64,000 bases of DNA from positions 34,666,598 to 34,730,597 of the forward strand of contig CM046858.1 in assembly GCA_025617745.1 (NCBI GenBank), in the 5' to 3' direction. The translations under genes and the position numbers were made by a program. The stretch is from Heliocidaris erythrogramma (lineage: Eukaryota; Echinodermata; Echinoidea; Camarodonta; Echinometridae). Under the pieces are notes generated by a model. It was not told the origin of the DNA. It saw nothing but the letters and a program-made list of their open reading frames with translations, and searched no databases. This document shows, piece by piece, positions 44,917 to 55,739 of this stretch. Position 1 is the stretch's first letter, and each line of letters starts with the position of its first letter.

Positions 44917-45556
44917 CTCAAAATCAACTTGTTTTTACATAGATTGGCAACATATGAGTAATTCATTTCATGATATGTTGCCATAACAGTGCAGTGTACT
45001 GTATAGCATCGAGTAAATGTTCCAGCAGCAAGTGCGACTCATTACCGACGACGACCGTGGTGCTGCCAGGGTACCATGCATGGATACTGCACATGGTACT
45101 GCATCATGTTTACAACAGTGGACAGCTGCTACTCCGAGTCTAATAACAAATTGGCAACATATCATAAACAGGCCCGTAGCCAGAGGGGGTCGGAGGGGTC
45201 AGACGACCCCCCCCCCCCCCCCCCTCCTTCTTGGGCTGCGGTCCGCTTTTTCATGAAAAAAAAACACACACACACACCTTTAAAATGTGTGTTCAATATC
45301 ATCATTCACAATCCCTAAATTTCCCCTCGGGAGTACTTAAATTACAGCAGAAAGCATCTAGATTTTAAAATTTTCTGGGGGAGCATGCCCCCGGACCCCC
45401 TTAGCAACCCCGGAACCTTGTTAGGGGGTATTGATTATGACAAAAAGGTCCGCTTTTGCCAAAAACGACCCACCCCTTTAGGAACCCTGGCTACGGGCCT
45501 GGTAAAATGAATTACTGATATGTAGCAAATCTATGTAAAAACAAGTCGATTTTGAG
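44917..45556. mobile_element. Inverted-repeat element with nested MITE
   Basis: The left arm 'ctcaaaatcaacttgttttt' (44917) through 'gatatgttgcca' (about 44983) matches, inverted, the right arm 'ttggcaacatatcat' (45151) plus 'aaaatgaattac' to 'gtcgattttgag' (ending 45556). The right arm is split by the element at 45169-45502. To the right, host-unit sequence 'cattagttatggttataaag' resumes. Confidence 0.7.
45169..45502. mobile_element. MITE with CAGGCCCGTAGCCAG ends, 334 bp, TSD TAAA
   Basis: The ends are CAGGCCCGTAGCCAG (45169-45183) and CTGGCTACGGGCCTG (45487-45501). TAAA occurs on both sides (45165-45168 and 45503-45506). Removing the element and one TAAA restores 'atatcataaaatgaattac', which pairs with the opposite arm 'gtaattcatttcatgatat' except for one base. 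The interior has a C-run and 'gggggagcatgcccccgg'. Superfamily unassigned. Confidence 0.82.
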
Positions 45557-46990
45557 AAATCATTAGTTATGGTTATAAAGAAGTTAATTTGACTTCCCAT
45601 TTTAGCGGCCGCTAGGACAAGGCAAACAAAGTTTTTTATGTCAAGGAATATGTTTAGAGTGATGAAAACTGACTGTGTTTCTTGCTAAGTAATCAAATAG
45701 GAGTAATGTATAGATACTTTTAACTAGCACACAATTTGAATGAGGCTATCAGCAAAAGTTTGTCCTTCCGATACATAAATTCTCAATAGATTGTTTGATC
45801 GTATCGCGGCCGTATCCCTTCTTGTAATAGGTATAGGGCTATTAAAGGAAGCATTGATAGAGTCATGGTTTTTCACTTGTGCATATCTAGTAAGTAAAGC
45901 TTATAGAATAGATAACCGAAATCTTAACGCTTCCATCTCTTTAATTCTGTATTCAACACTGCAACTGATTGGATATAGTATGACTTGTATAATACCACGA
46001 CGATGATTTCTATTTGACATCATTATCAATGGCATCGTCTGCAAAGGTACTGATAAGGTCACATCTTTCTAGTATTCCAACAATGTAAACCTAAATTTAA
46101 AAAAAAAATTGTTTAAAACCCAGGAGTAGTCACTAGTTATGGTTATAAAGATGTTAAATTAGACTGCCTATTACGCCGCTAGGACGAGGCACGTAAAAAC
46201 GTTAACTTCTTTATGTAAACAAAATATATTTAGAGTGATGAAAGCCCAAATTTAATTTGATTCCTTGCTAAGTAATCAAATAGGAGAAATGATGTTTTTA
46301 CGATTTTTTTTTAACTGGCTCACATTTTTTAATAAGGCTAGGAGCTGACGTTTGTTGGGTTTCATTTTCATTTAACTTGATATAAGGTCTCAGTCTCAAG
46401 GCGGTGGTCTCGGTCTCGGAAGGAAAAGTCTCGGTCTCTAGAGATCTCAGTCTCGCTGACAGACCTTACGGTCTCGATAACAACACTGGTTTCCATAAAT
46501 TTTCCTGTTATCCGCAAATTCTGGATTATGAGAGTCAGATGTAACTTAATAGTATTTGAGTTTCTCCAATGCATGCCGTAGGTATTTTTCGTCAATAGCC
46601 CTTTCGTAATAATTTTTCTTATATTTTTGTCCAAGCCGTTTTTGGTCCTTAGACAACTGCTTCATTATTCTATATCTAGTTACAATCCATTCATTGGTCC
46701 TGCAGTCCACTGGTACAGGCCATGTGTCTTACAACGCTAACGCCTTTGCATTTGTTTTCATAGCAATTGGAATTGGAATTGCTAGTTTTTTCGTTCAGGC
46801 CCATTGTTCCTGCATTCTATTGCTCTTACAGCGTATTGGTCCTAAAATCCTAATTCCTAAGTGGTAGAACCAAGCCCCCCCCCCCCCCCCCCCCCCACCG
46901 GTCCACAACTTCTACAGTTGATATCAATGTTATCGCCCAATGAGTGCACTCCACCAGTATCACTTACACTTGGCGCGCATGTGACTCCCA
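45557..46990 (+). repeat. NLR-intron unit, copy 7 (first part)
   Basis: It starts within 'cattagttatggttataaag' and includes the relic exon end at 45996-46046 followed by 'gtactgataaggtcacatc', the GGTCTC block (46385-46475), and the C-run at 46876-46896. It contains the empty site for the 26559 MITE. Confidence 0.75.
45996..46046 (+). pseudogene. Relic 3' third of an LRR exon (17 codons)
   Basis: The frame reads 'HDDDFYLTSLSMASSAK' and ends at donor AAG|GTACTG. Immediately upstream is intron sequence ('cttgtataatacca') that in intact copies lies about 230 bp before the exon. The deletion therefore joined intron to exon, removing the acceptor and the first two thirds of the exon; CAC/CCAC is common to both sides of the join. 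Confidence 0.7.
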
Positions 46991-48787
46991 ACAGTCATTG
47001 TACAGCATAACAAATATCTTAAATACAACAGAAAATACAAAATAGGATATGCCCTGTTAAAATTTGATATTTGCGGAGATGTGGAGATGCTAAAGTGTAT
47101 TTGCCGCAAAAGCATAACTCTATAGACTCGTAAAGCATTGGTTTAAAATTCTGTAAGTTATTTCTAATAAGCAGCATAAAGCTGGAAGGAAAATTCCCCC
47201 GGTGTTCAGTCTTCGTCTTCCTACCACCCCGGGTAAACACGAATGAAATTAATTTTTTTTGTTGTTGATATATTCTGTTGATAACCCGGATCGTATGCAC
47301 ACCACGGCCTATATGGTCATATCCATGTGCGTAGATGGCGGGGGGAGAGGGGATGTATCCCGCCAGAATTTTCGGTAGTAGGATGGCGTGTACAGTCACC
47401 CCCCCCCCCCCCCCCCCATGTTTCGATGAATGAAAAATAGCGAAATTATAGCAATTATGGTATGTAATGCTAGTTATAAAAGCAATAATCGTTACTGTAG
47501 TACGTGTATTTATTATAAGAACAACAATAACAATGATGATAAGGTTTGGACGTTTATCTAGTCAATCATTTGCGTCTCGTCGTAAATTCACGGATCGTTA
47601 TTCAGAGATTCACCGCAATACTGTTCCTGCATGTTTGCAGGTACCTTTACATAATCATATATGTTGAAATACTCTGCGCCGCTTCACTTCCTTTCAAAGC
47701 ACGGGAATGGAAATATATTTCCATATTATTCACCCACCTCCATTTTTAGGAGAAATCCAATCATAACAAACAAACACAGGAGCTGCAGAAGGCTGCAAAT
47801 GAAAAACCCGAGATAATTTAAATCTAAACTTACTGTTTCGATCAAGGCTATCCATTTTTGTGAAGTTTCTTACTGCACTCTGCACTGAAGATCAAATAAG
47901 GATTGCTTTTAAAATTAACTGTCTACTCGTGTACTTTTACTATCTAGACTAATAATTCATTAGTTGAATACAAAATATTTTTTCCTTCTTCGAGAATGTT
48001 GCTGACGTTATTGCAATGTTGTGCTATTGACGCCCCTGTGTTTTGACCAGTTTGTCAACAGATGACAGGGAGTGAAAATATGCCAATTGCGATTCTCGCA
48101 ATATCACATGATGAATGGACAATTACACATTTGTATCTGTAAGAGCCATGTAATATTTATCATTGATGGCATCATCTGCAAAGGTACTGATGAGGTCAAA
48201 TCTTACTATTACTCCTATCAACCTTATCAAATTTTTGTTTGTTAATTATTGTTACAATGGAGAAGTAGGCACTTCTCATTGTAATATAAAGTTGTTATTT
48301 TGACGCCTGGTTTATTATTCCGCTAGGACGATTCTGGTAAAGTAAGTTTTTTTTTTCATATTAGAAAAATTAGTGTAGAATTAAACTTCCGGACTTTTTA
48401 TATTGAAAAAAGCTAGCAATGCATAGTCTCAAAATATTGTTTGATCGTAGCACTTCCTTGGCATCGTTTCACTTGTGCATTGCGAATGATACTTTAAACC
48501 TATAGAATAGATAGCCTATAAAGTATTGCTTTAAATTCTGTATCCCTTGAACACCACATTGTCTTTTTGTCTATAGTATAGCTTGTATAATGTCACGTAT
48601 ACATACAGAAGATAACAAGACGAGTGTTTTTGTATATAAATGATTCGTCATAACACTTGATTTTCTTTTGCCCCAGAGGATGCAACTGTACCGACAAAAA
48701 GCCCCTTTGTACAAGATTTGGGTCCTTCATAATCTTTAAAAAGTGTTTAGTTTTCAGACTGCTAATTTAGCTTTATCAATGATTATT
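46991..48787 (+). repeat. NLR-intron unit, copy 7 (continuation)
   Basis: 47327-47660 matches 2700-3000 and 47740-48340 matches 13140-14210. It is followed by the conserved intron end (48670-48790) that precedes LRR exons. The C-run at 47400-47417 replaces 'caatcatcccc' of copy 1. Confidence 0.72.
48152..48183 (+). pseudogene. Relic 3' end of an LRR exon
   Basis: 'atcattgatggcatcatctgcaaag' then 'gtactgatgagg' is the last part of the exon and its donor, without the preceding codons. It is paralogous to 14005-14034. Confidence 0.6.
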
Positions 48788-48792
48788 TTAAC

Positions 48793-48850
48793 ATGATTAT
48801 GAAGACACTTGAGGTCAAGGGTATGAATCAGTGAACACCCCACAGCACGG
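48793..48850 (+). pseudogene. Relic 5' part of an LRR exon with destroyed acceptor
   Basis: After the conserved intron end, 'ttttaacatgattatgaagacacttgag' replaces 'ttttaacagattgagaccttg', so the acceptor AG is gone. 'tgaatcagtgaacacccca.agcac' corresponds to 'gaatctcagtgaacgcccctcagcatcac'. Similarity stops at 'acggcaaaacag'. Confidence 0.6.
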
Positions 48851-49270
48851 CAAAACAGTTAAAGAAAGTTACATTCGTTTACAAAAGTAAATATTAATCA
48901 AAACTAAATAATTGTTATCGTCAAGAAATAAAAATTAAAATATTAAATGAAAGAACATATACTTGACAGGCACTTAATAAGGGGGAGGGGTGAGGGAGGT
49001 GTTTGTGCACACCCCCCCCCCCCACCCCCCTCCCACACACACACACATACACACCACTGTAGCCGCTAGAGATCCGCTTGACAAAAAATAGTACCTGAAA
49101 ATAATGATACTAAGATTTGATTCTTAGATAGAAAACTGAAGGAAAAAAATCCCCTACCCTGAGTTGAGTGAGGGGGACACTCCTCTCCCAGACCCTCCCC
49201 CACTCGGATAACCCCCAACAAAATTTTAGTTAAAGGCCTGGTTGAGATTCTTCAACCGATAAATAAAGCT
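48851..49270. other. Non-coding spacer with C/A-rich tract
   Basis: AT-rich sequence, then a G/C-run complex with (CA)n at 48985-49052, then 'ctgagttgagtgagggggacac'. No exon was found. Confidence 0.4.
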
Positions 49271-49706
49271 GGAAAGGCATATTTATTGCTATTCACTTCT
49301 GTACTGATGATATGTTTACATCATTTCCCCAATTTATGGAATCAAAAGTTTTGATTTTATCTCCTGTGCCTTTCTTTTCTACTCATAGTTTCTTGAAAGT
49401 AGTCTTCTGTGTAGTTGTACTTATATTCGTATTATTACAGAGAAAATGAAAATGAGCATAGAGAGGTAAATTGTCCTTTTGGCTATCCTCAGGTACTATT
49501 CGGGGGTATTTCTTAGTTTGTTTCTTTGTTATATCTGTTTGCCTGTAAATCAGATGAATAAAATAAATATTATAATATGTCTAAAATTCGAAGCAACTAT
49601 TACCGTGTCTTAAAAGAAGTTGTTGGAACCCTATGCATGTTAAACATATTTTAAGTAGCAAATTGTCAGCAATTGTTCATACAGCATAATATGTTTACGA
49701 TGACAG

Positions 49707-49767
49707 ATTGAGACTCCGTATATCTGGTCTGTAGATCTCAGTGAACTGCGATCAGCATCATGTGATC
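49707..49767 (+). pseudogene. Relic 5' third of an LRR exon (copy a)
   Basis: The acceptor 'gatgacag' is intact and the frame 'IETPYIWSVDLSELRSASCD' opens normally. At 'tgtgatc' the sequence jumps to 'aaaacgtttttgtttaaccgg', which in copy b is intron at about 51570. ATC is present at both break points, typical of microhomology-mediated deletion. The downstream exon end and donor are lost. Confidence 0.8.
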
Positions 49768-51225
49768 AAAACGTTTTTGTTTAACCGGAAGTGCAAATAA
49801 ATACAGTATATTATAAGTAGACGATCCAGTATAGTTAAAACAACAATTTCTTTCAAGAATGCTAAAAATAGGTAATGAAAATGAAATGGTAAAGAAATGA
49901 AAGATCTTCACGAGTGTTCATATTGCGAACAATTAAATGTATGATTTGCTTTTCAGATTGCGCCTGTTCTTCATCCCATCACGTAATAAGTAGTGCTATG
50001 GAAGCACAGATCGAAACATGAAAACTGACTTCTGTAATACTCATGAAACTACATATCACTTATGAATAGTCAATAAATTGTGATTGTAGCAGATCTTAAT
50101 TCATTCCATGCGGCAGTAATTAGGGCCATGGAAAAACTGATGGAGTCACAGTCATTGACCTATTGACAATGACATATAGATTATAACTTCGAAACATACG
50201 AAATCAAAAGTTTTATTTACAATTATCCGCAATTATCGTGGAAAATCAATCCAGTGATCCGAGGCATTTATTTTTTTCAATCAAAATCCGGTTTTCAAAC
50301 TTTTTCGTCAGTTTAATTCAGTTAGTGAAGGGTTAGAGATGAAAACATGACTGTAAACTGTTCTGGTTTTCACGATCATGTAGAGTAAACTGCCCTGATT
50401 ATAGAGTTAAAGTATGTGGTTGTAAAGAAAACTGTAAACAAGTACTTTGCATAACTGCATTTTTTCTGTCATATCTCACACAAGAAAAAACAATATTAAA
50501 GATAATTAAATGAGGCGAGATGAATCCACCATCAATAATGTTAATAATGTAAGCTACACTATTAAATCTGAATTCTTGCCCATATCGGACTTTCTTAATT
50601 TTTTTCTCATTTGAATATTTACAATTCCTTGATAAAATATAACCGTATACGTGTATACTGTTTTTGTCTTTGGACCTTTCCTTTTTACCTATTGCCCCCC
50701 CCCCCCTTTGATACTATTTTCCTTTTGAATACACTAACTGGAAAATTGCGGGAAATGCACAATCATAGTTATTCTCTTCTGTGCTTATGATAAGTTTATA
50801 TTATTTTTCCAATATTATGGAATCAAAAGTTTTGATTTTATCTCCTGTGCCGCTCTCTTCTACTCATAATTTCTTGAAAGTAGTCTTATGTGTAGTTGTA
50901 CTTATATTCGTATTATTACAGAGAAAATGAAAATGAGCATAGAGAGGTAAAGTTTCCTTTTGGCTATCCTTGGGCACTATTCGGTGGTATTTCTTACTTT
51001 GTTTCTCTGTTTTATCTGTTTGCCTGGAAATCATATGAATTAAATAAATAAAATAATGTTTAAAATTCGAAGTAACCAATGCAGACGTCATGTGGACTAC
51101 ATGGTGCGAACTGTATTACCATGACTTAAAATAACAATCTTGTTAAACCCTAAACATGTTAAACATATTTTAAGTAGCAAATTGTCAGTAATTGTTCATA
51201 CAACATGATATTTTTACGATGACAG

Positions 51226-51393
51226 ATTGAGACTCTTGCTTTCAAGTCTGCGGATCTCAGAGAAAACCCCTCAGCATCACGTGATCTCGCTCAGTTCATC
51301 TGTAAGATGCCTCATTTGACAAACCTGACACTCTACGGTCAGTATCACGATGACTTCTACTCAACATCATCATCGATGGCATCTTCTGCTAAG
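51226..51393 (+). CDS. NLR-like LRR exon 3 (56 codons, phase 0-0)
   Basis: The exon lies between acceptor 'acgatgacag' and donor AAG|GTAATA, and is open throughout. It reads 'IETLAFKSADLRENPSASRD', 'LAQFICKMPHLTNLTL', the short turn 'YGQY', then 'HDDFYSTSSSMASSAK'. It is the last of the repeat-type LRR exons, four codons shorter than exon 1, again in the turn after LxxLxL. Variable residues are at 5-10, 12-15 and 37-40. It is followed after a 1.3-kb intron by the LRR-cap exon in the same phase, so it is the copy most securely part of a gene. No frame break or splice-site damage is seen. Confidence 0.85.
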
Positions 51394-52689
51394 GTAATAG
51401 TTTGGTCATTGTAATAACTGTGTACTACAAGATGGGTGGCAACTGTATACACATGTATATGGTTTAATTGTTCTTATAACGATTTTTTAAAACTTAATTT
51501 CTTTACCTTAATTGTGGTAATAATGTCATTATCTGGTATGAGGATCGTCTTTGAAGGTACTGATAACCTAATCAAAACATTTTTGTTAAACCGGAAGTGC
51601 AATTAAATACAGTATATTATAAGTTGACGATCCAGTATAGATAAGGGATGTAAACAGGTCATCTCTTTTTATACAAAATGTATTTACCTTTAACAGAAAG
51701 AGTGCTGAAAAGGTGAATTTTGCCAATGAAAAAGAAAATGAAAAAAAAACAAAAAGGGGTAACATATTTGATGAAAGAGTGGGCATACCCGTTCTTCACG
51801 AGTGTTTTATGTTGTGAACAATTAATTGTATGATTTGCTTTTCAGGTTGCTCCTGTTCTTCATCCCATCACGTAATAAGTAGTGGTATGGAAGCACTGAT
51901 CGAGACATGGAAACTGACTTCTGTAATACTAATTATCACTCATGAATAGTCAATAAATTGTGATTGTAGCGGATCTTAATTAATTCCATGCGGCAGTAAT
52001 GAGGGCTATTGAAACACTGATGGAGTCAGTCATTGACCTATTGATGGTGATATATATATATATATATATTGTAACTTCAAACATACGAAATCAAAGTTTT
52101 ATTTAAATTATCCACAATTATCGTGGAAAATCAATCCAGTAATCCGAGACATTTATTTTTTCATTCAAAATCGGGTTATAACTTTTTGTCAGTTTAGTTT
52201 AGTTAGTGAGGAGTTAGAGATAAACACATTACTGTAAACTGTTTTCACAATCATGTAAAGTTAGAGTAGACTGCCCTGATTATAGACCAAAAGTATGTGG
52301 TTGTGAAGAAAACTGTAAACAAATACTTTGCACAGCTATGTTTTTCTGTGATATCATAATAGACCAAAAAAAAACACTATTAAAGATAATTATATGAGGC
52401 AAGATGAATCCACAATCAACAAGATTAATTCGGATAATCTAAACTACACTATTCTGAATTCTTGCCCATATCAGACTCTCTTAATGTTTTTTTTCTCATT
52501 TAGATATTTACAATTCTTTGATAAAGTATACACGTATACGTTTACCTATTTGGTCCACGGACCTTTCCTTTTTACCTGATGCCCCCCCCCCCTCCCCCAT
52601 GATTCTAATTTTCTTTTAAAGACACTGACGGAAAAGAGGATTATGCATGTAACTATTATGCCTATGCATTTTCCTCTCAATGCTAGCAG

Positions 52690-53075
52690 GCTGACGACCA
52701 GAGTGGTAACACGAGCCCCACCCTGACTGAGCTGACAATGAGTGATGGGACACTACAAGGATGGCAGGATTGTGGTTCGATGTTAGACAGTGTGAAGAGG
52801 TTCACTCTACAGGTATCGGCTGCGATCAACTCTGACGTCATCAAGACGATACATCTACCAGGAGCAACAGAAGTCACCTTTCAACCAGCCGAGTTTGCAG
52901 ATAAGTCGGCCGGTTTTAAGGATGAGCCCACTAACCTATCCAGTGCCATCATGAATGTCTTCCCTCAACTCGTCAAGGTGACATTCAGCGATCTTCTCAT
53001 TGGGAACCATAAGATCGAACCAGTCTTGCAAGCTTTCAGATCAACTCACAAGCTCAAACTTCTAAGGACTATCAG
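52690..53075 (+). CDS. NLR-like C-terminal LRR-cap exon (phase 0 to 2)
   Basis: The exon runs from acceptor 'tcaatgctagcag' to donor AG|GTAAGAC. It encodes 128 codons plus two bases. Early residues 'SPTLTELTMSDGTLQGWQDC' hold an LxxLxM strand. Further strands are 'SVKRFTLQV', 'VIKTIHLPGATEVTF', and 'FPQLVKVTFSDLLIG'. The helix 'HKIEPVLQAFRSTHKLKLL' follows. The spacing is that of degenerate C-terminal LRRs that close the solenoid. It is single-copy here, unlike the repeat exons. GC content and codon-like periodicity are clearly higher than in surrounding introns. The role is the end of the ligand-sensing domain in an NLR-type protein; I cannot give an ortholog. Confidence 0.85.
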
Positions 53076-54211
53076 GTAAGACATTGTTTGTGAAAAGAGC
53101 GTTTCCTCTTTTATCCATTTCTCTCTCTCTCTCTCCCTCTTATTTTTTTCATTTCTGTTCTTGACACTTAGGTGTCTCCTATATCACAGCTTCATTGAAG
53201 TTTGAAGTTTATTTGTTCCACTTTTACATCAAAAACAATTCAGATTTTACAGGCATAAGTGTCAATTTCAAAACGTACGGGTAAAGAAATCAAATCAAGT
53301 ACAATGTACGGTACATAGGCAGAAAATTTCGATCGATATAGGAACGACTGGCACAAAAAGGAAGACAATGTAAAATGTGGGGAGCCTAAATAAAAATCAT
53401 AGCTTGTAAATGATTAAGCTCCTGTTTAGAGTAACATTATAGGTAATTCTGATTAATATGCAATAAAAATCGAAACGGAATAGAAGTATCAGATTCACTA
53501 AACGTACAAGGAGAACAAAGCTCAAAATGTGGAGTAAAGAAAAGAAATAGATGCAAGAGAAAAAGCAGAGAACAAGAAAAAGAAGAAAAAGGAGAAAAAG
53601 AAAGAAGAGGAAAGAAACGAAGAAGAAGAAAGACAGAGGCAAAGAAGAAGATGAAGAAGAAGAAGAAGAAAGAAGGAAAAGAAAACCTGTAAAGGTTGGA
53701 CAGTGTAGCTTCCCTTGTTGTGTCTATCTCTTTTTACTAATTATTTGTCTTTGCGCTTTGGAAATTATGCTGGAACCTCCTTTGAAAATTTTGAAATACC
53801 CGAGGGCATTCACGGGGAGAAAAAGGGGTGGGGCTACCTTTTGACACCTCCTGAACACATTCAAATGCCCCTAAATGGCTGATTCCTATCATATGAAGCT
53901 AATATCAAAATTAGAAGGTATAAATTGAAAACAACCTTTTTAAATTACTCTAATGCCATAAGTGTGGGGGATATCACTTCCTTGCCATACTCCCATAGTA
54001 TCATTGCGACTTATGTCAATTGGAGAATTATGTCAGAATAGATCTATCACAACTGTTCTTAACTTTAGTGAAAAGAAAATATTGATCATATTGAATGAAA
54101 TGTTGGTGTTCTCTTGAAGTTGGTAGTGATAAACAGTAAGAATACGGAAGCTGTTTGTTGGGATATGGTATATTACCAGTAACCATAATGTTCAATTCTA
54201 CACGCTCATAG
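53076..54211 (+). other. Intron 4 with polypurine tract
   Basis: This is the intron between the cap exon and the terminal exon. It includes a (TC)n run (53122-53142) and a polypurine tract of about 170 bp (53540-53690) with repeated 'gaagaa'. The acceptor is 'tctacacgctcatag' at 54211. No other exon was found. Confidence 0.6.
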
Positions 54212-54314
54212 GTTCATAAGATGCAGTACCGACGAGAGGGTGGATGATCTCATTCGTGAGTTCAATGAAGGTCAGACCATGAAGGTGGAGATAGAGCATG
54301 GTGGAGGACATTAG
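54212..54314 (+). CDS. NLR-like terminal coding exon with stop
   Basis: After the acceptor ending 54211 the first base completes an AGG (Arg) codon begun in the previous exon (AG|G). The frame then reads 'FIRCSTDERVDDLIREFNE', followed by 'GQTMKVEIEHGGGH' and TAG at 54312-54314, a hydrophilic 34-residue tail. Joining gives '...LRTIR|FIRCST'. A strong GTAAGT donor overlaps the stop codon at 54314, so a 3' UTR intron or alternative ending is possible; with the acceptor at 54816 the joined codon would be TAA, still a stop. Confidence 0.8.
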
Positions 54315-54395
54315 TAAGTAAGTGCTCAGGCAGATTTGTTAAAGGTCTCTCAGAAAGTATACTACTCCCCCCCCCCCCCCCCCCCCCCCCCGTTT

Positions 54396-54401
54396 AATAA
54401 A
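54396..54401 (+). promoter_or_regulatory. Candidate polyadenylation signal AATAAA
   Basis: AATAAA lies 82 bp after the TAG stop, just beyond a 26-base C-run (54366-54391). It would terminate the transcript if the 3' UTR intron is not spliced. Confidence 0.35.
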
Positions 54402-54816
54402 ATGCGATATAAATCGATTAGTACTGTCATTCCCGTTTTTAGGAAGAGAAAGAGAGCGAGAGAGATAGAATGTGATGCACATCAAAATGGATCATACTCT
54501 CTTTAATCAATATTGCTCGGATATAATTTTACATTTTCATTGTGAATGTTACGGTATTTTAATGAAAATCGCCAATGGTAGGTCCATCTTCTTCTTTATC
54601 CTTTGCAGCTTGCTTCTATCTACACTGCTGCAATGCATGTTGTTGTATGTTTTTACTAACCCCTCTCACTCTCCCTTTTTTTCCTCTCCCATACTCCTCC
54701 TTTTTTTCTTCCTCCACTATTTATCTCACCCCCTTTCCTTCCGTCTTTCTTTCCCTCTATCTCTTCATCCTCACATATCTCGCTTTGTGTCTTCCTCCCT
54801 TCTCTTTATCATTTAG

Positions 54817-55400
54817 ATCATTCATATGAGGAGGATTAAGCAAGGATTCACCCCTAACAACTACCAATTGGATCCGATGACAATTTGCCCAAGTAAAGAT
54901 GATTCTTCGTTTCCATTAGATATCTCGCCTTGTTATTCTGATCTACTTACAAGAATATAGATTATTTCATTGACTGGATGTATACATTAAGTATAAGCAA
55001 AGGCTTTTGACATGATCATTCACGTATATAGTCAGTGGTGATGAAGCTCGTTTTCCCTTATGAAAGAAATATTGCTGTTTTATCATTTGAAATATCAAAG
55101 CTAAGTTCATCACATATTAAAAAATATGACAAATTCATTTAAAAATACTATCAACCGCTCGAAATCACTTCAAAACCATTTTGATCGGACAAATCAAGAC
55201 AAATTTATGCATACGTGTACTTCAATGGTCCTGCACGTTTTGCTATGGCAACAATCGGTTCCATGACAATAATATTCTAGTTACTCTACTGTTAGTTAGA
55301 ATATTATGTGCATGTTTAGTAAGTCTTTGGATAGTTACATTTGCAGTAAGAGATATCTTATTAACTCGCTAATATTGTGAATACTGCTTTTTGTTGTAAA
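54817..55400 (+). other. Candidate 3' UTR exon and downstream sequence
   Basis: A long pyrimidine tract (54650-54810) ends in 'tctctttatcatttag' at 54816, a good acceptor. The sequence after it begins 'atcattcatatgaggagg' and has no long frame. With the donor at 54314 this would be a non-coding last exon. I see no clear AATAAA within 500 bp, so its end is unknown. Confidence 0.35.
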
Positions 55401-55739
55401 TATTTGTATAAAGTCAGTCCTATGCCCATAGAATAGATGGTAGTTTGTGAGTTGTGACAAAGGATTTATCTGTAATGTCCTCATAGGTTTTTCTAAAATC
55501 CAGCCTTTATGCTTTGATCATTGGGGGTTTTAAAGTTGGAAATATATTTTGTGATGTTTATCTTACTCTATAAGCATCCGGTGCTTTTGTATTGTTTTAT
55601 GTAAAATCATTTGATGAAATGTGCAATATTGCTTTAAACAATATTGCTATTATGTAAATATTATGTTCTTAAACATGTAAATCATGTATATCACGTAAAT
55701 CATATGGTGCTTTTGTATTGTTAATGTCACTAGGTTTGA

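Larger units (their letters stand above)
40887..51225 (+). other. Putative intron 2 (about 10.3 kb), repeat-filled
   Basis: This runs from the donor at 40887 to the acceptor ending 51225. It contains unit copies 6 and 7, a TTAA element, paired satellites, nested MITEs and four relic LRR exons. As for intron 1, continuity of the transcript is inferred. Confidence 0.4.
49271..52640 (+). repeat. Tandem duplication containing the last LRR exon (two copies)
   Basis: Copy a (49271-50760) and copy b (50761-52640) share long blocks: 'tcttgaaagtagtct', 'gagaaaatgaaaatgagcat', 'aagtagcaaattgtcag', the LRR exon, 'taaccggaagtgcaa', 'cagtaat.agggc', and 'attcttgcccatatc'. Spacing of matched points is 1519 bp at the exon and about 1886 bp at its end, because copy a has lost part of the exon and intron. 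Confidence 0.85.
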
